Program-made: the position numbers and the translations under genes
NCBI GenBank assembly: GCA_027038805.1
Contig: JALWGO010000177.1
Location: 1 to 10,766 of the forward strand
Direction: 5' to 3'
From: Thermoprotei archaeon
GTDB taxonomy: Archaea; Thermoproteota; Thermoprotei_A; Sulfolobales; WANQ01
Length of the DNA: 10,766 nucleotides
The notes under the pieces: generated by a model
Told to the model about the DNA's origin: nothing
Seen by the model: the letters and a program-made list of their open reading frames with translations, nothing else
The model's database searches: none
Shown here: positions 6,878-10,766 of the stretch, in pieces
How positions within the stretch are numbered: position 1 is the first letter of the stretch
How the letters are laid out: the number at the start of each line of letters is the position of its first letter

Positions 6878-7342
6878 ATGAAAGCAAATACTGGTTTGTT
6901 TCTATTAATGGGATTGATAATAGTTCTAATAATGTCAACGGGGCTTATAGCAAGCGGCGAAAGTTTTCAGAATTACGTTAATACCATAGTAGGGCTCTCA
7001 GCAAACACATATAATACTTATATACATACAATATACTTTGAAGGCAATACAACCAATAGTACAAGTAAAAATGCAAGTGAAGCAAGCAATATATCAACAA
7101 GAATAAGTAAGCTGGAATCAAATGTAGAGAGCCTATCGAAAAAAGTCAGTGAATTAGAGGCGAATATTAATGGCTTAAACGAGAAAATAAGTAGCCTTGA
7201 AAATAAAATAGACATGATACACAAATACGCTATAGCTGGTTTAGGAATATCAGTTATAGCTATACTAATAGCCGTGGTTGCAATACTTGTTGGAAGAAAG
7301 ACTACCGAGAAGAAAGTTGCAGGCAAAATTAAAAAGAAATAA
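6878..7342 (+). CDS. Predicted cell-surface coiled-coil protein with C-terminal membrane anchor
   Basis: A 154-residue protein of unknown function. It opens with a signal segment (MKANTGLFLLMGLIIVLIMSTGLIASGES), followed by a short outer part with four N-glycosylation sequons close together (NTT, NST, NAS, NIS at about 57-75). Then comes a coiled coil of six heptads (about 74-115), with I/L/V regularly at the a and d positions in ISKLESNVESLSKKV and LNEKISSLENKI. A hydrophobic anchor follows (AIAGLGISVIAILIAVVAILVG, about 117-139) and a basic cytoplasmic tail (RKTTEKKVAGKIKKK). This build, exported stalk held by a C-terminal helix, is like small S-layer or stalk components; oligomerisation through the coil is inferred. 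A TATA-like element lies about 30 bases before the ATG, so the transcript may be nearly leaderless. A polar start of the coil may be loose. Confidence 0.82.
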   Translation: MKANTGLFLLMGLIIVLIMSTGLIASGESFQNYVNTIVGLSANTYNTYIHTIYFEGNTTNSTSKNASEASNISTRISKLESNVESLSKKVSELEANINGLNEKISSLENKIDMIHKYAIAGLGISVIAILIAVVAILVGRKTTEKKVAGKIKKK

Positions 7343-7379
7343 CTATAAGTAACATGCTTTATTTATATAAGCCTAATCA

Positions 7380-7385
7380 TTTTTT
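7380..7385 (+). terminator. T-run terminator of the coiled-coil gene
   Basis: A run of six T at 7380-7385 lies 38 bases after the stop of the coiled-coil gene, in the 50-base gap to the convergent HD gene. T-rich tracts without a hairpin are the usual crenarchaeal termination signal. No comparable T-run is seen for the opposite gene in the gap. Confidence 0.4.
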
Positions 7386-7392
7386 GAGAAAT

Positions 7393-7944
7393 CTATAAGC
7401 CTAATTCCTCGCCAATCTCCCTTAAGGCTTCTAGACTTATCTGGAAGAACTCATTCAGTGTTAGACCCAATTTTTCGCATAACATTATCTTATCTCGTTT
7501 AACGTTTCTAGCAAAGTCTTTTTGCTTAAACTTCTTCTTAAGGCTCTTTACTTTTACTTCACTTAGCCTTTTATTAGGCATCACTAGAGCTGTTGCTATT
7601 ATTAAACCAGATACTTGATCAGCCGCCTTTAATGCTATAGCGAGTTCTGATTCATCCCTGAATCCTGTTAACTCATTATGAGCCCTAATAGCATTTAGGG
7701 CTTCAACGGGTAATTTTCCTTCGAGTAATTGTGCTGTTACTAGACCATGTTTTCTCATATCCTTTCCCACTAATTCATAATCAAGATCATGTAGTAGTCC
7801 TACCAGACCCCATAGTTCTTCGTCTTCGCCCAATCTTTTAGCAAGTGCTCGCATTATTGCCTCAACTGCTAGCATGTGTTTACGTAATTTATCTGTTTTA
7901 ACGTGTTTATTAATTAATTCTAATGCTTCCTTGCGGGAGATCAT
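7393..7944 (-). CDS. HD-domain phosphohydrolase (HDIG type)
   Basis: A 183-residue protein with the full metal-binding set of the HD superfamily: His23 (RKHMLAVEAIMRALA), His52-Asp53 (GLLHDLDYE), His66 (MRKHGL), His89 (IRAHNE) and Asp109 (AADQVSGLI). The extra His66/His89 and the pattern are typical of the HDIG subgroup, whose members hydrolyse phosphomonoesters or phosphodiesters of nucleotides; the substrate cannot be read from the sequence. The C-terminal third (KVKSLKKKFKQKDFARNVKRDK) is strongly basic and helical, so nucleic acid or nucleotide contact is possible. The ATG at 7942-7944 is chosen as the only start that keeps the helix before His23. It seems monocistronic, convergent with the coiled-coil gene. 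Confidence 0.9.
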   Translation of the reverse strand: MISRKEALELINKHVKTDKLRKHMLAVEAIMRALAKRLGEDEELWGLVGLLHDLDYELVGKDMRKHGLVTAQLLEGKLPVEALNAIRAHNELTGFRDESELAIALKAADQVSGLIIATALVMPNKRLSEVKVKSLKKKFKQKDFARNVKRDKIMLCEKLGLTLNEFFQISLEALREIGEELGL

Positions 7945-8000
7945 TCTTCTTAACCTAAATATAATATCATTTACACTATTTTACTAATATCGCAAATCTT

Positions 8001-8059
8001 TTAACCTGTCCGATTTTGAAATTTCCCTACGAATTATACAATCATATTACGTAGGTTAA
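8001..8059. repeat. Overlapping inverted repeats
   Basis: TTAACCT (8001-8007) pairs with AGGTTAA (8053-8059), and CCTACG (8026-8031) pairs with CGTAGG (8050-8055). The two right arms share bases 8053-8055, so the stems exclude each other. Both are short and may be chance in AT-rich DNA. Confidence 0.25.
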
Positions 8060-8121
8060 TATTTTTGAACCCATATTCCTTATATGCACTGTTAAGCGAT
8101 GAAACATAGCCTCTTTACATC

Positions 8122-8166
8122 ATTAATAAGAATAACCACTTCAGAGCAGTTCTCAACTAATAGTAT
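8122..8166 (+). repeat. Direct repeat, copy 2
   Basis: ATTAATAAGAATAACC at 8122-8137 is identical to 6661-6676, and TAATAGTAT at 8158-8166 repeats the second block at nearly the same distance. The sequence between the blocks differs. Confidence 0.45.
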
Positions 8167-8242
8167 TCAGTTTTAAATTATGGTCATAATTTTAAAGAAA
8201 CTAAGTAAAATATGTTTGTACTACAGTATTTAGCGATATGTT

Positions 8243-8761
8243 CTAAATATAGTCTATTCTTTTCTTGATAATTCTAAATATATACAGACCTATTATAAAT
8301 GAAGCTATTGAAATAACATTAATTATAATTAACATAGGATTCATAGGATTTGCCTTGAAATTAAACGTGGTGCTTCTATTATTATGTTTCATATTATTAT
8401 TGAAACTATTTTTCATGATTGATTGTTTACTATTGTTAATCTTTATTCTACTATAATTAAAATAATTCATTATCTCTAGATTATTTGATTTGTTTTTGTA
8501 CCCTTTCTCATTTATAGATAAGTCTTGGATATAGTAGACCAGCTTGCTTAGCGTTTTATTATCAAGCATCTTTACCAAGATTTTCATCTTATTTAATATG
8601 ATTACACTGGTATTATTAATTGTTTCATTAATAATTTTATTTAATGCAGTGACTAATACTTCTTTATTTTCATAATCCTCGTATACATGATAATAAATAG
8701 TATTTGTATTATTAATTGATATGATGCTTAATAAAATCAGTATTACAGCAAAGATCTTCAA
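8243..8761 (-). CDS. Exported, Asn-rich, C-terminally anchored protein of unknown function
   Basis: A 172-residue frame beginning with TTG at 8759-8761 that shares the four bases TTGA with the stop of the upstream gene, so the two are very likely translated together. It has a signal segment (MKIFAVILILLSIISI), an Asn- and Lys-rich middle with several sequons (NET, NTS, NKT, NYS, NRS), and a hydrophobic anchor near the end (MLIIINVISIASFIIGLYIF, about 143-162) with a basic tail (RIIKKRIDYI). So most of it should face outside. It has no Cys, in contrast to its partner. The DNA is far richer in A+T than the operons at the left. No family was recognised; low complexity makes homology hard to judge, but the two topogenic ends and the start/stop overlap argue for a real gene. 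Confidence 0.7.
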   Translation of the reverse strand: MKIFAVILILLSIISINNTNTIYYHVYEDYENKEVLVTALNKIINETINNTSVIILNKMKILVKMLDNKTLSKLVYYIQDLSINEKGYKNKSNNLEIMNYFNYSRIKINNSKQSIMKNSFNNNMKHNNRSTTFNFKANPMNPMLIIINVISIASFIIGLYIFRIIKKRIDYI

Positions 8762-9459
8762 TGTTTACCACCTAAAGTTGCTATTATACGTTGTATATCA
8801 TAGTATGACACTATGTCATTTATAGTCTTTATTTTCTGTTTATAAAACACACTATTACAATACTTGCCGTTATATAATCGTGAATTGTTCCCTAGTAGGA
8901 ATCCTAAAACTTCCTCCACGATATCATTAGTATATGATATAACTATCAAACGATATATCTTAACCGGTAATAAACGGAATGTATTATTTTCTATATGATT
9001 AGATAAAATAGTTGTTAAGTTAACATAGCTTATATTATTTAATTGATTCAAGGTATAACAATATGGTATTGCTAATATTAGAGTTCTTAATAATAAGTCT
9101 TCATGTGGGGTTTTTTCAAGGAGTCTATATGTTGCAAAGTAGTCTATGTGCTTTATTTTTCCTCTACTCTTAGCAATAATGTATTCGAATTCGTTTAAGC
9201 CTATAATAATATTACATGTTGTCTTATTATTAGCCATATAGCTCTCAAAATCTTTATAAATTACTATATTTATCTGCAATTTGGATTTTAGCTTTTTTAT
9301 ACTTCTATTTATAAAATTCATAATATCAAAACATGTATGCCGATCATTTACGCAACATATACTGACGTTGCCAACGCTGACTTTATAACTGTATGATAAA
9401 CTATTTCTAAATGCATAATTTGGCATGATTATCGATACTAGAAATAATACTATAAACAT
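8758..9459 (-). CDS. Exported Cys-containing protein of unknown function (start uncertain)
   Basis: From ATG at 9459 this is 233 residues. The frame is open further up to a TAG at 9517-9519, and the codons above the ATG read SFNARNIIAFIL, which would complete a normal signal peptide: a charged N-region before the core IIAFILMFIVLFLVSII and the cleavage region PNYA. From the ATG the signal lacks any positive charge and has no ribosome site. The only codons near the top of the frame that could start it are ATA at 9513 and 9507. The mature part has six Cys (SICCVN, RHTCFD, KTTCNI, IPYCYT, GKYCNS), suggesting disulfides outside the cell, and several sequons. It lacks a C-terminal anchor. Its stop overlaps the start of the anchored partner by TTGA. 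No family was recognised; a two-part surface complex is inferred. Confidence 0.7.
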   Translation of the reverse strand: MFIVLFLVSIIMPNYAFRNSLSYSYKVSVGNVSICCVNDRHTCFDIMNFINRSIKKLKSKLQINIVIYKDFESYMANNKTTCNIIIGLNEFEYIIAKSRGKIKHIDYFATYRLLEKTPHEDLLLRTLILAIPYCYTLNQLNNISYVNLTTILSNHIENNTFRLLPVKIYRLIVISYTNDIVEEVLGFLLGNNSRLYNGKYCNSVFYKQKIKTINDIVSYYDIQRIIATLGGKH

Positions 9460-9537
9460 TAATATAAATGCAATTATATTTCGCGCATTAAACGACCCTA
9501 AATCTATTACTATATTCTATCCCCAATACTTTAAACG

Positions 9538-9545
9538 TTTATAAA
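9538..9545. promoter_or_regulatory. Palindromic TATA element between divergent genes
   Basis: TTTATAAA at 9538-9545 is its own reverse complement. Leftward it would start transcription near 9515, a few bases before the possible ATA starts but 56 bases before the ATG of the exported-protein gene. Rightward it would start near 9568, before the small gene at 9597; a second TATA-like CTATAAAT at about 9565-9572 could serve that gene instead. Confidence 0.45.
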
Positions 9546-9596
9546 ATGTTTCATAATGTAACAACTATAAATTATGTTTATTAGAGTGGGGAATAA

Positions 9597-9794
9597 ATGG
9601 AATTCCCGATTATCGAGGAATTATGTTCAAATAGGGAACTTTATGATAACGATATAGTTACCGATTTCTGTGAAGTCCTAGATAGGCTTCGATCCCATGG
9701 GTATTATGAGGAAACTTACATAATAGAAAACTTTATATCAATATTATTCACTAAGCTGTTAGAGAAATATACTGTCACAAGCGCATATATTTAA
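9597..9794 (+). CDS. Small acidic protein of unknown function
   Basis: A 65-residue frame with ATG start, preceded by GTGGGG at about 9586-9591 and TATA-like elements at 9538-9545 and 9565-9572. The product is acidic in its first half (EFPIIEELCSNRELYDNDIV) and probably helical, with two Cys and no export signal or membrane segment. It is divergent from the exported gene pair and followed by about 125 bases before the acyl-CoA synthetase. No family was recognised. Codon use (ATA, TTA, AGG) fits its neighbours, but a frame of this size in AT-rich DNA could be chance. Confidence 0.45.
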   Translation: MEFPIIEELCSNRELYDNDIVTDFCEVLDRLRSHGYYEETYIIENFISILFTKLLEKYTVTSAYI

Positions 9795-9919
9795 TTATTA
9801 ATAATGTTATATAATGACGTTTAATATTAATATAACGCGTATATGTTAATAGACCGTCTTGCTTTAACTATATATTATATTAGGGAACGTCTCTGTCACA
9901 TTTATCACGGGTATTAGTA

Positions 9920-10766
9920 TTGAAGGATAAAAGACTTGAAGTATTCTTCAATCCTAAGTCGATAGCTGTCATAGGTGCCTCGCGCCATCCAGCAAAAGTC
10001 GGCTATCAAATAGTATATAATTTAAAGAGAAGCTATAAGGGCAAGATATATCCGGTGAATCCTAAAGCAAAGGAAATACTAGGTATAAAAGCGTATCCGA
10101 GTATAAAAGATATACCCGAAGAAGTAGATCTAGCAGTCATATCTATTCCAGCACCGCATGTACCAAATGCTGCAAGAGAATGCGGTGAAAAAGGAGTTAA
10201 AGGAGTAATCGTAATTAGTGGTGGATTCAAGGAAATAGGCCCCGAAGGTGCAAAACTAGAAAAACAATTAGTTGAAATAGTGAGAAAATATAATATGCGC
10301 CTACTAGGACCAAACGTTGTCGGCACCTATGTGCCAAAAACTGGAGTAAACACGACATTCATTAATCCGGAGAGACAAGGCTTTCCCGATCATGGACCGA
10401 TAGCCTTCTTGTCTCAGAGTGGGGCCTTTGGTATAGCAGTACTTGATTGGGCTGCAATGCGTGGCATAGGGCTCAGCAAGTTTGTAAGCCTAGGAAATAA
10501 AGCGGATATCGATGAAGCAGATCTCTTAGAATACCTTATAGAAGATGATGACACACGAGTAATAACAATGTATATAGAAGGAGTAGAAAATGGACGCCGA
10601 TTCATGGAAACCTTGAGAAAAACTACTGTCGAGAAACCGGTAATAGTCTTAAAATCCGGTAGAACCGAGGCTGGATCACGAGCAATAGCAAGCCATACTG
10701 GAAGCCTAGCTGGAACAGATCAAGTATATACCGCTGTGTTTAAACAAACGGGTGCCATAAGAGCCT
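9920..10766 (+). CDS. acdA: ADP-forming acyl-CoA synthetase, alpha-type part (cut by the window end)
   Basis: About 282 codons of an NDP-forming acyl-CoA synthetase, which converts acyl-CoA, ADP and phosphate to acid, CoA and ATP, the main substrate-level ATP step of peptide-fermenting archaea. The order is a CoA-binding Rossmann domain (FFNPKSIAVIGASRHPAKVG, about 8-27), a GPNVVGTY loop near 133-140 (family usually GPNCLG) and a succinyl-CoA ligase-like flavodoxin domain with FLSQSGAFG and SLGNKADIDEADLL. Next comes ASHTGSLAG, whose His259 matches the phosphorylated His257 of the Pyrococcus alpha subunit. The TTG at 9920-9922 is the first start after an in-frame TAG at 9881 and places the domain at the normal distance. 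A TATA-like stretch at about 9868-9878 would give a leader of some 20 bases. Whether a beta domain is fused or a separate gene cannot be seen. Confidence 0.93.
   Translation, partial: MKDKRLEVFFNPKSIAVIGASRHPAKVGYQIVYNLKRSYKGKIYPVNPKAKEILGIKAYPSIKDIPEEVDLAVISIPAPHVPNAARECGEKGVKGVIVISGGFKEIGPEGAKLEKQLVEIVRKYNMRLLGPNVVGTYVPKTGVNTTFINPERQGFPDHGPIAFLSQSGAFGIAVLDWAAMRGIGLSKFVSLGNKADIDEADLLEYLIEDDDTRVITMYIEGVENGRRFMETLRKTTVEKPVIVLKSGRTEAGSRAIASHTGSLAGTDQVYTAVFKQTGAIRA

Larger units (their letters stand above)
7945..8242. other. Intergenic stretch, no gene seen
   Basis: These 298 bases lie upstream of the HD gene and downstream of the AT-rich exported gene pair. No coding frame of interest is present. 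They hold an AT-rich promoter-like stretch near 7957-7969 for the HD gene, a nested pair of inverted repeats at 8001-8059 and the second copy of the 16-base direct repeat at 8122-8137. Confidence 0.5.

Noticed and set aside
7018..7326. Minus-strand frame opposite the coiled-coil gene
   Set aside because: The plus strand shows signal, heptads, anchor and tail in order; the hydrophobic antisense product is a by-product of that pattern.
8094..8101. GCGATGA, resembling a box C of a C/D guide RNA
   Set aside because: One mismatch to RUGAUGA and no CUGA box D follows at a usual distance.
10033..10605. Minus-strand frames opposite the acyl-CoA synthetase
   Set aside because: The plus strand keeps one unbroken frame with the CoA-binding and phosphohistidine motifs; these are shadows.

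Overview
The window reads as chromosomal DNA of a hyperthermophilic crenarchaeon, most likely a low-GC member of the Desulfurococcales (Staphylothermus-like; genus is a guess). The supporting signs are an archaeal two-subunit methylmalonyl-CoA mutase, an archaeosine tRNA-modification pair (ArcS core plus a radical SAM partner), an ADP-forming acyl-CoA synthetase, TATA-type promoters about 45 bases before starts, GGAGG-type ribosome sites, heavy use of AGA/AGG/ATA codons and very frequent TTG start codons.

Layout. (1) 1-366, minus strand: the first ~122 codons of a secreted protein that overlaps the 3' end of the mutase gene and leaves the window. (2) 329-2944, minus: a compact operon of mutase small (B12-binding) subunit, methylmalonyl-CoA epimerase and mutase large subunit, each separated by 3 bases and each starting with TTG. 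(3) 3036-6130, minus: a second compact operon, arcS core, RaSEA-like radical SAM enzyme, a DUF432-like protein, and an MscS-type channel. The radical SAM gene must start upstream of its cysteine cluster, yet no ATG, GTG or TTG exists there; an ATA codon 6 bases after a GGTGG site is the best candidate. (4) 6224-6622, plus: a small membrane protein divergent from arcS over one symmetric TATA element. (5) 6878-7342, plus: a predicted cell-surface coiled-coil protein with N-glycosylation sites and a C-terminal anchor. (6) 7393-7944, minus: an HD-domain phosphohydrolase. (7) 8243-9459 or beyond, minus: two very AT-rich, Asn-rich genes for exported proteins sharing a TTGA start/stop overlap. (8) 9597-9794, plus: a tiny acidic ORF. 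(9) 9920 to the window end, plus: the alpha-type part of an ADP-forming acyl-CoA synthetase, cut by the window edge.

Together: the mutase/epimerase operon interconverts succinyl-CoA and propionyl-CoA-derived methylmalonyl-CoA, and the ADP-forming synthetase at the other end could convert an acyl-CoA to acid plus ATP, so the two could meet in acyl-CoA metabolism of a peptide fermenter (inference; they are not in one operon). The arcS/radical SAM pair makes archaeosine at tRNA position 15. The exported proteins at 1-366, 6878-7342 and 8243-9459 have no function that I can name; they are the least described part of the window. I found no rRNA, tRNA, CRISPR array, transposase or integrase.
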